Positions 1-8,979 of a stretch of 64,000 nucleotides of DNA are shown here, piece by piece. A model generated the notes under the pieces. The model had not been told where the DNA came from. It did not search any database and worked only from the letters and a program-made list of their open reading frames with translations. This stretch comes from DASUPK01 sp963795665 (GTDB lineage: Bacteria; Actinomycetota; Thermoleophilia; Solirubrobacterales; 70-9), in assembly GCA_963795665.1 (NCBI GenBank), contig CAWCIP010000027.1, positions 62,001-126,000 on the forward strand. Direction: 5' to 3'. Position 1 is the first letter of the stretch, and each line of letters begins with the position of its first letter. Both the position numbers and the translations under genes were made by a program.

Positions 1-2305
1 CTATCCCCGCTTCCCGCCTTCGTACTGGGGCTTCCGCTACGCGGTCGAGATGCTCGGCAAGCGCTCGGCGATGCCGCCGCTCGGCCTGCTCACGGTCGCC
101 GCGCTGTTCCCGGAGCACTGGCGGCTGCGGGTCGTCGACCTCAACGTCGCCGAGCTGACGGACGCCGACCTCGCCTGGGCGGACCTGGTGCTGACCTCGA
201 CCATGGTGGTCCAGCAGGGGTCGCTGCGCGAGGTCATCGCGCGCGCCAACCGGGCCGGCAAGCCGATCGCCGTCGGCGGTCCGCACCCGACCTCTTTCTC
301 CGACGACATCGCCAACGCCGACCACTACCTGCTCGACGAAGTCGAGGAGTCGTTCCCGCGCTTCCTCGCCGACTGGGAAGCCGGCCGCGCCGAACGCGTC
401 TACCGCCCCGGGCGCAAGCCCGACGTCACCGTCACGCCGCCGCCGCGCTACGACCTGCTCGACCTCGGCGCCTACGCCTCGATGGCTTTGCAGTTCTCGC
501 GTGGGTGCCCTTTCAACTGCGAGTTCTGCGACATCACGAAGCTGTTCGGGCGGGTGCCGCGGACGAAGTCCAACGAGCAGATGGTGGCCGAGCTCCAGGG
601 GCTCTACGACCTGGGCTGGCGCGGGCCGGTGTTCCTGGTCGACGACAACTTCATCGGCAACAAGAAGGAGGCGCTGCGTCTGCTGCCGGCGGTCGCCCAG
701 TGGCAGCGCGAGCGCGGCTTCCCGTTCGACTTCTACACCGAGGCGAGCGTCAACCTGGCCAAGCTCGAGCCGTTGATGGACGCCATGGTCGACGCCGGCT
801 TCACCATGGTCTTCCTGGGCATCGAGAGCCCCAACCCGGAGGCGCTGCGCCAGACCCAGAAGACCCAGAACACCTCGCGCGGCGACGACGACTTCCTGCT
901 CCACGCCGTGACCGCGATCCAGGCGAAAGGGCTCGAGGTCAGCGGCGGCTTCATCCTCGGCCTCGACGGCGACGGGCCGGAGGTCTTCGACGCCCAGGTC
1001 GCGTTCATCCAGGAAGCCGGGATCCCGATGGCCATGGTCGGGCTGCTCACCGCCCTGCGCGGCACCGACCTCTACGACCGGCTCGAGCGCGAAGGACGGC
1101 TGCTCGCGGAGTCGAGCGGCAACAACGTCGAGGTGACGCTCAACTTCCGCTCCGAGCTCGACCGCGACGTCCTGATCTCCGGCTACCGGCGGGTGCTCGA
1201 CACCCTCTACGACCCGGGCCTCGACAACTACTTCGAGCGCTGCTGGACGCTGCTGCGGCGGCTGGGCGAGCGCCGCCGGCCGCGCTCCGGGGTCCGCGCC
1301 GCCGAGCTGCGGGCGCTGTTCCGGTCGCTGCGCGTCCAGCTCTTCTCCCGCCAGGGACCCGCCTACCTCAAGCTCCTGGCGCGCGTGCTCTTGCACCGGC
1401 CGCGCCTCATCGACCAGGCGGTCCGGCAGGCGATCAAGGGCTACCACTTCCGCAAGTTCACGGCCCAGACCCTCGCCGCCCACGAGTTCCGCACCGCGGC
1501 GCTCGACGGCTACGGCCGGGTCGAGGCCCTGGCCGAGGAGGCCGGCGAGGGCGCGGAAGGACTGTTGCCGGCGCTGCGCCGCCAGGCCGGCCGGGCGCGC
1601 CGGCGCCTGCGCCGCATCCACCGGAGGCTGCGCCCGGAGTTCCGCCAGAGCCTGCTGCCCGACCGCGCAAGCTTCGACGCCGCCCTTCAGGCCTGCCTGC
1701 GCGAGGCCGGCGAGCTGGCGCTGCTCCGGCGCTGGGCGCCGCGCTTCCGGCACTGGTCGGCCGGCGCGTCGTGGACCGAGGCGCTCGACCGCGAGGGCTA
1801 TGCGCCGGGCGCCGGACGCCTCGAGGCGGGCGGCCGGCCGACCGTCTCGCTGGCGCCGCTGCTCGAGCACGGGCGCACCCGGCGCGCGCTCGAGCAGTTC
1901 TTCCACGAGCTCGGAGTCAAGGTGATCAGCACTACCGAGCAGCTCCAGCAGCTCGGCGCCGATCGGCTCGAGAAGCTCCAGGGGGCGGGCGAAGCCGTGG
2001 ACCGGCTGCGCGGCTACCTGCGCCAGGTCGGCCGCAACGTCGACGCCCTGATCGTCCCCTTCGGCGCCGGCTCGGCGGAGGACCCGACGAGCGCCGCGCC
2101 GACCGGGCACGTCCGGGTCCTGGCGGCGCCCGCCGACCCCACCGACCCCGCTGGCCCCGCCGGATCTCTGCCGCGGCTGATCCTGTTCCGCCTCGAGGAG
2201 AGCCACCGCCGCCTGCGCGACGCGCTGATCGAGCTCGGCGTCGCCCTGACCGGCGACGCCGGCCGCGCCGAGCTCGCCTACGAGCGCGCCTTCGCGCTCG
2301 TGTAG
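1..2305 (+). CDS. B12-binding domain radical SAM protein (5' end outside window)
   Basis: The reading frame is already open at base 2, ahead of the first in-window ATG (base 50), and encodes conserved residues there (YPRFPPSYWGFRYAVEML), so the start lies upstream. The first ~150 residues look like a cobalamin-binding Rossmann domain. The radical SAM cluster motif follows as GCPFNCEFCD, a CX3CX2C with cysteines at bases 506, 518 and 527. The middle (to about residue 480) resembles the B12-radical SAM family with a DUF4070 C-terminal part. Such enzymes usually methylate or rearrange unactivated carbons using SAM and methylcobalamin; the substrate cannot be told. About 270 further residues, rich in Arg, Leu and Ala, extend beyond the usual end, and I do not recognise them. 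The gene is followed by a repeat-filled gap and a convergent gene, so it ends its transcription unit. Family is fairly sure; function open. Confidence 0.85.
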   Translation, partial: YPRFPPSYWGFRYAVEMLGKRSAMPPLGLLTVAALFPEHWRLRVVDLNVAELTDADLAWADLVLTSTMVVQQGSLREVIARANRAGKPIAVGGPHPTSFSDDIANADHYLLDEVEESFPRFLADWEAGRAERVYRPGRKPDVTVTPPPRYDLLDLGAYASMALQFSRGCPFNCEFCDITKLFGRVPRTKSNEQMVAELQGLYDLGWRGPVFLVDDNFIGNKKEALRLLPAVAQWQRERGFPFDFYTEASVNLAKLEPLMDAMVDAGFTMVFLGIESPNPEALRQTQKTQNTSRGDDDFLLHAVTAIQAKGLEVSGGFILGLDGDGPEVFDAQVAFIQEAGIPMAMVGLLTALRGTDLYDRLEREGRLLAESSGNNVEVTLNFRSELDRDVLISGYRRVLDTLYDPGLDNYFERCWTLLRRLGERRRPRSGVRAAELRALFRSLRVQLFSRQGPAYLKLLARVLLHRPRLIDQAVRQAIKGYHFRKFTAQTLAAHEFRTAALDGYGRVEALAEEAGEGAEGLLPALRRQAGRARRRLRRIHRRLRPEFRQSLLPDRASFDAALQACLREAGELALLRRWAPRFRHWSAGASWTEALDREGYAPGAGRLEAGGRPTVSLAPLLEHGRTRRALEQFFHELGVKVISTTEQLQQLGADRLEKLQGAGEAVDRLRGYLRQVGRNVDALIVPFGAGSAEDPTSAAPTGHVRVLAAPADPTDPAGPAGSLPRLILFRLEESHRRLRDALIELGVALTGDAGRAELAYERAFALV

Positions 2306-2338
2306 GCGGAGCCAGGGACCGCTCCGAGGTTCGGCCGG

Positions 2339-2551
2339 GCAGAGACTCTCAGTGAAGGGAAGACCCGGGCTCCGGCCGCCGCCCCCGGTCCCGAGGCGGC
2401 TCGCTACCTCGAGGCATTCCCAACAGAGAGTCTTGCTGTCTAGGGAAAGACCGGGCCCAGGCCACCGATCCCGGTCCCGAGGCGGCCGGTGATCACAGGC
2501 CTTTCCCCTAAACAGAAAGTCTTTAGGTCTTTGGGTTTTTCGGTCTTCCCG
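2339..2551. repeat. AAGAC-family composite repeat with internal tandem duplication
   Basis: This fills most of the 313-bp gap between two convergent genes. Two direct copies of a ~46-bp unit start at 2354 and 2442 (GGGAARGACC followed by GC-rich sequence ending CCGGTCCCGAGGCGGC), 87-88 bp apart. Each is preceded by a degraded AGACTYTC-like half motif. An inverted copy of the motif (GAAAGTCTTT at 2516-2525 on the + strand, followed by GTCTTT and GGTCTTCCC) closes the element near 2550. The ends therefore face each other like terminal inverted repeats. The function is unknown. No ORF is evident inside. Confidence 0.7.
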
Positions 2552-2618
2552 AGCCGGAGCTGCCAGGTTACGTGACGGCCGGTTCCGCCGCTCGGCGGGT
2601 GGGGCGCGGGGGCCCTCG

Positions 2619-3350
2619 TCAGTGGTTCTTGGCGGGCTGCTGGGCTTCGCCGGTCATCGGCACGAAGCGGACCGGGACGACGTTCTTCTTCTCGAAGCCG
2701 GTGGCGGTCCTGGTGTAGACGACCAGGTCCTGGAAGACCTTGCCCAGCGGGATCACCATGTGGCCGCCGACCTTGAGCTGGTCGAGCAGCGGCTGCGGCA
2801 CCTTGAGCGGCGCGGCGGTGACCACGATGTCGTCGAAGGGGGCCTCGTCGGGCCAGCCCGCGTAGCCGTCGCCGTTCTTGACGTGGACGTTGGTGTAGCC
2901 GAGCGAAGTCAGTGTCGTCTGCGCCCGCTTGGCGAGCGGCTCGAGGATCTCGATGGTGAAGACGTCGCCCGCGATCTCGGCCAGCACCGCCGCCTGGTAC
3001 CCCGATCCGGTGCCGATCTCGAGCACCTTCTCCCCGCCCTTGAGCTCGAGCAGCGACGTCATCAACGCCACGATATAGGGCTGCGAGATGGTCTGGTTCT
3101 CCCCGATCGGCAGTGGGTAGTCGTCGTAGGCCTGCGCTCGGTAGATCTCGGGCACGAACAGGTGGCGCGGAACCTTCTCCATCGCGGCCAGGACCCGCGG
3201 CGAGCGCACGTCGCGCGCCCGGATCTGGTTGTCGACCATCTTGCGCCGCAGGGCGGCGAACTCGTCCGCGTGCGCCGCGACCGGGCCGAACGCGAAGATC
3301 AGCGAGAGCAGGCCGAAGACGGCCGTCAGAACCTCGGGGGACGTGCGCAT
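2619..3350 (-). CDS. pcm: Protein-L-isoaspartate O-methyltransferase, predicted exported
   Basis: Uses SAM to methylate L-isoaspartyl residues in damaged proteins so that they can revert to aspartate. The chosen start (ATG at 3350) gives 243 residues beginning MRTSPEVLTAVFGLLSLIFA, a typical signal peptide ending near AHA. This predicts a periplasmic enzyme, whereas the usual PCMT is cytosolic. The body carries family motifs: RxLFVPE-like region, DDYPLPIGENQTISQPYIVA, and the SAM-binding LEIGTGSGYQAAVLA, then VVTAAP. An upstream in-frame ATG at 3392 would hide the signal peptide and is less likely. The gene stands between repeats downstream and the RsbU operon upstream, which ends 73 bp away on the same strand. 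Confidence 0.93.
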   Translation of the reverse strand: MRTSPEVLTAVFGLLSLIFAFGPVAAHADEFAALRRKMVDNQIRARDVRSPRVLAAMEKVPRHLFVPEIYRAQAYDDYPLPIGENQTISQPYIVALMTSLLELKGGEKVLEIGTGSGYQAAVLAEIAGDVFTIEILEPLAKRAQTTLTSLGYTNVHVKNGDGYAGWPDEAPFDDIVVTAAPLKVPQPLLDQLKVGGHMVIPLGKVFQDLVVYTRTATGFEKKNVVPVRFVPMTGEAQQPAKNH

Positions 3351-3423
3351 GGACCGGTTCGCAGCCGCCATTCTGACCGTCCCGAGGTGCAAAGTTCAAG
3401 CCACGGCGACCGTGGCCGCCGAC

Positions 3424-5007
3424 TCAGCCCACGCGACGCAGCAGCACGACGGTCTGGTCGTCGCCCTGGGCGAGTCCCGCGGCGAAAGAGGACACCGCGT
3501 CGTCGATGGCGGAGACGACCTCGCCGAGCGGCCGCGTCCGCTCGGCGCCGAGCAGCGTCTCGAGCCGGCCCAGGCCGAACTCCTCGTCGTCCGGCGCCGC
3601 GGCTTCCGTGATGCCGTCCGTGTAGAGGCAGAACAGGTCCCCGGGTGCGAGGTTCAGGCGCTCGGCGCGAAAAGTGGCGTCGGGCATCAGGCCGAGGGGC
3701 AGCCCGCCGGAGCCCAACCGCTCGACTCCGCCGCCGGCGCGCACGACGAGTCCCGGGTTGTGGCCGGCGTTGAGGAATACGAGCTCGCCGGAGACGGGAT
3801 CGAGGTCGCCGACCAACAGGGTGATGAACTTGTTCGAGCTGCTCGACTCCAGGATGTGCCGGTTGAGCCGGGCCAGGAGCTCGGGCGAGACCGACATCCT
3901 CTCGATCAGGAGCCGCAGGGAGGAGTGGAGCGTCGAGACCAGCAGCGCCGCCGGCACGCCCTTGCCCGAGACGTCGCCGACCACGAGGGCGAGATGGCCG
4001 CCCCCTTCGCCGTGGCGGAAGAGGTCGAAGTAGTCGCCGCCGACGTGGCGCGCGGGCCGGTTCCAGCCCGCGAGCTCCCAGCCCTCGACGTCCGGCAGGC
4101 TCTTGGGCAGGATCTCGCGCTGGATCTCGGAAGCCAGCTCGATCTCGCGCTCGAGGCGCTCCTTCTCGAGCGACTCGCGGTGCAGCTCGGCGTTCTCGAG
4201 CGCGATGGCGGCCTGGTTGGCGAGCAGCTCGAGCGTGCGCCGGTCCGACTCCGGGAAGGGACCGACCCCGGTCCGGCTCTCCTTGTCGCCGACCACCAGG
4301 ATCCCCTTCGGCTCGCCCTCGACCCGGATCGGCACTCCCAGCAGGTGCTCGGCGCCGGGCAGCGCGCAGCACGAGGGACGCGGAGTGCCGGAAACCAGCT
4401 CGCGGCCCTCGTCGGACTCCGGGTCGATGACCTCCTCCGCCTCGCCGCCGAAGACGCGGTGGAGCTTCATCACCGCACCCGAGCGCAGGTAGAGCGCGCC
4501 GCGGCGGGCGTCGAGCAGGGAGACGGCGCGCATCAGGATCTCCTCGCACAGGCGCTCGAGATCGAGCGTCGAGGCGATCGCGAGGCCGACGTCGTAGAGC
4601 GCCTCGAGCTGCACTCCGCGGGTCTTGCTCTCGAAGTCCTGGACCCGGAGGCGGCGGTCGAGCTGCACTTCGCGAGCGGCCGCCGCCACGGCCAGAGCGA
4701 GCGCCGTCGCTTCCGGCGCGAGCTCCCCGGGAGCGCTCGGCGGCGCCCAGGTCAGCAGTCCGCCCGCGAACGCCAGGGAGCCGGGAGGAGCGGAGTCCAG
4801 TCGGTCGGGGAAGGCGCCCCGGCCAGCGTGCGCGTCGAGCTGGTAGCCGCCCTCCGAGGGACGGTAGACCGCCGCGCCGCCGCCCGCCAGGCGCGCGAAC
4901 AGCGGCAGCAGGCGCTCCAGGGCGCGCCGTCCGCCGGGCAGGACCTCGCGGGCGAGCAGGTCGAGCTCGGCGCGCAGCTCGGCCGCCGCCAGGGCCGGGG
5001 GCGCCAC
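3424..5007 (-). CDS. GAF-domain PP2C (SpoIIE/RsbU-type) serine phosphatase
   Basis: 527 residues. The N-terminal ~130 residues are an unassigned Ala-rich region. A GAF domain follows (about 135-290: DVGLAIASTLDLERLCEEILMRA through LANQAAIALENAEL), then a coiled linker with the hallmark SEIQREILPKSLP. The C-terminal PP2C/SpoIIE domain has GGDYFD, VGDVSGKGVPAALLVST and GDDQTVVLLRR, carrying the metal-binding aspartates. By family knowledge it dephosphorylates a STAS-domain antagonist to switch a sigma or anti-sigma partner system. It is the last gene of an operon with the kinase and STAS partner just upstream (2-bp gap to the STAS gene), so the three most likely form one module. Confidence 0.92.
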   Translation of the reverse strand: MAPPALAAAELRAELDLLAREVLPGGRRALERLLPLFARLAGGGAAVYRPSEGGYQLDAHAGRGAFPDRLDSAPPGSLAFAGGLLTWAPPSAPGELAPEATALALAVAAAAREVQLDRRLRVQDFESKTRGVQLEALYDVGLAIASTLDLERLCEEILMRAVSLLDARRGALYLRSGAVMKLHRVFGGEAEEVIDPESDEGRELVSGTPRPSCCALPGAEHLLGVPIRVEGEPKGILVVGDKESRTGVGPFPESDRRTLELLANQAAIALENAELHRESLEKERLEREIELASEIQREILPKSLPDVEGWELAGWNRPARHVGGDYFDLFRHGEGGGHLALVVGDVSGKGVPAALLVSTLHSSLRLLIERMSVSPELLARLNRHILESSSSNKFITLLVGDLDPVSGELVFLNAGHNPGLVVRAGGGVERLGSGGLPLGLMPDATFRAERLNLAPGDLFCLYTDGITEAAAPDDEEFGLGRLETLLGAERTRPLGEVVSAIDDAVSSFAAGLAQGDDQTVVLLRRVG

Positions 5008-5009
5008 TT

Positions 5010-5360
5010 TCAGTCGCCGAGCTGTGCCACCGCAGCGCCCTCGTCGGGGTGGATCGAGGCGTACTGCGCGAGGCCCATGATGTGGAAGGTCTTCTCGATC
5101 GTCGGGGTGAGCGAGCAGAAAGCCAGCTCGCCCTCGATCTCGAGCATCTTCTCGATGATCTCGATCAGGATCGAGATCCCGATCGAGTTGATGATCCGCG
5201 TGCCCGTCAGGTTGAGCAGCAGCCGGCGGTACCCCTCGTCGAGCAGGGCGTAGGCGGCGCGCGCGATCTCCTCGCCGCCCTGGTTGTTGATGTACCCGTC
5301 GGTGTAGATCACGGCGAGTTCGCCGCGTCGGTCGATCGTGAGCTTGAGCCCTTCCGTCAT
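5010..5360 (-). CDS. STAS-domain anti-sigma factor antagonist
   Basis: 116 residues forming one STAS domain. The region around RIINSIGISILIEII corresponds to the phosphorylatable segment of SpoIIAA/RsbV proteins, and the Ser in NSIG is the likely phosphosite. It would bind the HATPase switch kinase when unphosphorylated. Its start overlaps the stop of the upstream kinase gene (ATGA), and it ends 2 bp before the phosphatase gene. Translational coupling of all three is expected. Confidence 0.92.
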   Translation of the reverse strand: MTEGLKLTIDRRGELAVIYTDGYINNQGGEEIARAAYALLDEGYRRLLLNLTGTRIINSIGISILIEIIEKMLEIEGELAFCSLTPTIEKTFHIMGLAQYASIHPDEGAAVAQLGD

Positions 5361-5812
5361 GATCTCCCGATCCCCCCTTCGCGCGTCTTGCTCATGATCA
5401 CGGTCGTGCCCTTGGCTCCGGACTGGATCCGGACCTCGTCCATCAGGCCTTGCATGATTTTAAGCCCCCAGCCACGCTTTCTCTCCCCCCGGATCTTCTG
5501 CTCGATGCGCGGGTCCTCGACCGCGGCCGGAGAGAAGCCGATTCCGGCGTCGTGGATCCGGATCTCGAGCCGGCTCGGCTCGGGATCGCCCCAGATCGAG
5601 AACGTGATGTCGACCCTCCGGTCGTCGGCGTGGCTGTGCTCGAAAGCGTTGACGCAGGCCTCGACGACCGCCATCCGCACCTCGTCGACGCGGTCCGCCG
5701 ACATGCCGACGAAGCCGGCCAGGGCGCTCGCCGCCTGGCTGGCGACGAGCTCCATCTCCGGCGCCATCGGGAGGACGAGGGTGACCTCCCGCAGAGGGGG
5801 GCGCGCGGTCAT
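5357..5812 (-). CDS. RsbW-like serine kinase / anti-sigma factor (HATPase_c)
   Basis: 151 residues with a single GHKL ATP-binding domain. The N box is EACVNAFEHSHADD, then HDAGIGF, and a GWGLKIM G2-like box. Such proteins phosphorylate a STAS antagonist and sequester a sigma factor or other partner. The gene overlaps the STAS gene by 4 bp. No sigma factor gene lies in the window, so the final target is unknown. It begins 19 bp after the small membrane-protein gene and is probably co-transcribed with it from the sigma-54 promoter at 6014-6030. Confidence 0.9.
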   Translation of the reverse strand: MTARPPLREVTLVLPMAPEMELVASQAASALAGFVGMSADRVDEVRMAVVEACVNAFEHSHADDRRVDITFSIWGDPEPSRLEIRIHDAGIGFSPAAVEDPRIEQKIRGERKRGWGLKIMQGLMDEVRIQSGAKGTTVIMSKTREGGIGRS

Positions 5813-5831
5813 CGGGGGCGGGGGGGAGGGC

Positions 5832-5987
5832 TCAGAACGTCAGGTAGAGCTCCAGCATCATGACCACGAGCGGATGGATGCGGTCGGAGAGCAGGAGCCA
5901 GAGGAAGCTCGCAACCGAAGCCGCCGCCAGCAGACGGTCGACCGGAATCCGGAGCGTCGAAGCCTGTCGTGCCGCGGACTGGAGCAT
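5832..5987 (-). CDS. Small membrane protein, first gene of the RsbU-type operon
   Basis: 51 residues from ATG at 5987, which has a strong Shine-Dalgarno (GGGAGG, 7-8 nt before the start). A longer ORF begins at 6128 but would read through the promoter and is rejected. A short charged N-terminus is followed by one or two hydrophobic stretches (LLAAASVASFLWLLL and HPLVVMMLELYLTF). No family is recognised. The position between a sigma-54 promoter and the rsbW/STAS/rsbU genes suggests a membrane component of that switch, but this is inference from context only. Confidence 0.6.
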   Translation of the reverse strand: MLQSAARQASTLRIPVDRLLAAASVASFLWLLLSDRIHPLVVMMLELYLTF

Positions 5988-6013
5988 GGAGGTTCCTCCC
6001 GCCCCGGAGACGA

Positions 6014-6030
6014 GGCAACCCCGCTGCCAA
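6014..6030 (-). promoter_or_regulatory. Sigma-54 (-24/-12) promoter
   Basis: On the minus strand the sequence reads TTGGCAGCGGGGTTGCC, that is TGGCA-N6-TTGC with the GG and GC dinucleotides at the required spacing. It lies 27-43 bp before the start codon at 5987, and two identical-arm palindromes lie about 100 and 200 bp further upstream. This is the standard layout of an RpoN promoter. Confidence 0.75.
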
Positions 6031-6072
6031 CCCCGGCGGGTTCCCGACAACTCGCGCGCAAGTGTTGCAAAC

Positions 6073-6095
6073 AAAAGACTTTCCTTCGGAATCCC
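6073..6095 (+). repeat. AAGAC-family repeat, single short copy
   Basis: AAAAGACTTTCC followed by TTCGGAATCC. This is a partial match to the repeat family seen at 31.5, 36.8 and 50.8 kb. It lies between the sigma-54 promoter and its upstream palindromes. Confidence 0.45.
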
Positions 6096-6128
6096 GACGC
6101 CGTAGCGGGTCGGGGCCGTGGAGGGCAT

Positions 6129-6143
6129 GAGACATTTTGTCTC
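6129..6143. promoter_or_regulatory. Palindromic operator / enhancer site 1
   Basis: GAGACATTTTGTCTC, a perfect 6-bp inverted repeat with a 3-bp spacer, about 100 bp upstream of the -24/-12 element at 6014-6030. The size and spacing are typical of an enhancer-binding protein dimer site. Confidence 0.65.
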
Positions 6144-6230
6144 GGATCGGATCGCCGGTGGTCTCGGCGCCGGGACGGTTCGGGGCGTCCACGCGGGCCC
6201 GAGCCCGGATTCGGGTCAAATTGCCCCAAT

Positions 6231-6245
6231 GAGACAATTTGTCTC
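6231..6245. promoter_or_regulatory. Palindromic operator / enhancer site 2
   Basis: GAGACAATTTGTCTC has the same arms as the site at 6129, exactly 102 bp away centre to centre. It ends 6 bp before the 3' end of the neighbouring enhancer-binding-protein gene. Confidence 0.65.
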
Positions 6246-6250
6246 TTCTC

Positions 6251-7732
<1,482 letters not shown>

Positions 7733-7738
7733 GTCCGG

Positions 7739-7744
7739 ATTGTA
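7739..7744 (-). promoter_or_regulatory. -10 element of a leaderless-type promoter
   Basis: TACAAT on the minus strand, 6 nt before the ATG at 7732. There is no Shine-Dalgarno between them, so transcription would begin at or next to the start codon. Confidence 0.5.
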
Positions 7745-7856
7745 CGCGTCCGCCCGCCCCGGGGATCCGTCCGGATTCCGGCCTCTGGACTCCGCCGGCC
7801 CCCCGTGAACGGTCGTAACTCGCTGATTCCAAAGCTACGGCTGGCTGGCGCGAAGC

Positions 7857-8951
7857 GTGCTCCCAAAGACCGGCATGATCGCACCGACCCCGTTGCCCGT
7901 TCCCGCACCCGACCGCGACCCCGGCCCGGCGCCGGCGATCCGGCTCGCCTCCGCGCCGCCGGACACCACCGAGGGAGACCGCTTCGACCACGTCACCCGC
8001 GTCGTCGCCCGGCTGCTCGACGTTCCGATCGCCGTCGTCACCCTGGCGGATCCCGACGACGGACCGCGTCCGCGTCCTGGTTCCGTCGTTCCTCCCGACC
8101 TCTCGCTCGGCGCCTACGTCGTGCTCGACGACCAGCCGATCGTGGTGCCGGACACGAGCCGCGACCTGCGCTTCGCCGGCCACCCCCTGGTCACCGGCGA
8201 GCCGTACGTGCGCGCCTTCGCCGGTCGCGCCCTGCACGCGCCCGACGGCCGCCGGATCGGCTCGCTGTGCGTGTTCGACCACCGCGCCCGCCACTTCACC
8301 GAGCACGACCTGGCGACCCTCGAGGACCTCTCCGGCTGGGCCGAGACCGAGCTGCGTCTGAACGCCGTGGACGCCACCCGCAGGCGGCTCCTGGCCGAGG
8401 TCGACGAGCTGCGCCGGACGGCGCTGCTCGATCCGGCGACCGGCGCCTGGACCCGCACCGCGATCGAGGACGTGCTCGCGCGCGAGCTCGAACGCAGCCG
8501 CCGGCACGGCGACCCGGTCGCGGCTCTGCGCCTGGAGATCGACGGTCTGGAGGGGGTCCGCTTCGCCTTCGGCGACGAGGTCGCCGACGACGTCCTGCGC
8601 GAGGCGGCGACCCGGACCCGGCGAGGTCTGCGCGCCTTCGACGCCCTCGGGCGCTTCGGCACCGACGGCCTGCTGATCCTGCTGGTGCGCTGCGGCCTGG
8701 CGCAGGCCCAGACCGTCGCCGCGCGCGTCGGCCGCTGCCTGCGCGACCAGCCGATCGAACTGCCGGGCGACGGGCCGATCGAGCTGACCGCGAGCATCGG
8801 GTTGGTCGCGGGCGTGTCGGTCGAGGGCGAGAAGGAGCTCCAGCAGTGGCTCGACCTGGTCGACCGCTGCCAGCGCGGCGCCCGAAGGCTGGGCGGCGAC
8901 CGGATCCACGCTGCCGCTTTCGACGCACGCCGCAACGCGCTCTGGAGTTGA
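7857..8951 (+). CDS. GAF plus degenerate GGDEF-domain protein
   Basis: 364 residues starting at GTG. Residues ~40-170 form a GAF domain (FDHVTRVVARLLDVPIAVVTLAD; GRRIGSLCVFDH). After a short coiled linker (~170-195), residues ~195-355 have the fold signature of a diguanylate cyclase (LLDPATGAWTRTAIEDVL, then FGDEVADDVLREAA). The catalytic GG(D/E)EF is replaced by RFGTDGLL, so cyclase activity is unlikely, and the domain may bind ligand or act as a scaffold. The gene is divergent from the enhancer-binding regulator (124 bp between starts). No membrane segments. Confidence 0.8.
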   Translation: MLPKTGMIAPTPLPVPAPDRDPGPAPAIRLASAPPDTTEGDRFDHVTRVVARLLDVPIAVVTLADPDDGPRPRPGSVVPPDLSLGAYVVLDDQPIVVPDTSRDLRFAGHPLVTGEPYVRAFAGRALHAPDGRRIGSLCVFDHRARHFTEHDLATLEDLSGWAETELRLNAVDATRRRLLAEVDELRRTALLDPATGAWTRTAIEDVLARELERSRRHGDPVAALRLEIDGLEGVRFAFGDEVADDVLREAATRTRRGLRAFDALGRFGTDGLLILLVRCGLAQAQTVAARVGRCLRDQPIELPGDGPIELTASIGLVAGVSVEGEKELQQWLDLVDRCQRGARRLGGDRIHAAAFDARRNALWS

Positions 8952-8979
8952 GCGGGCGCGCGACCGCCCTGCGGCCGGG

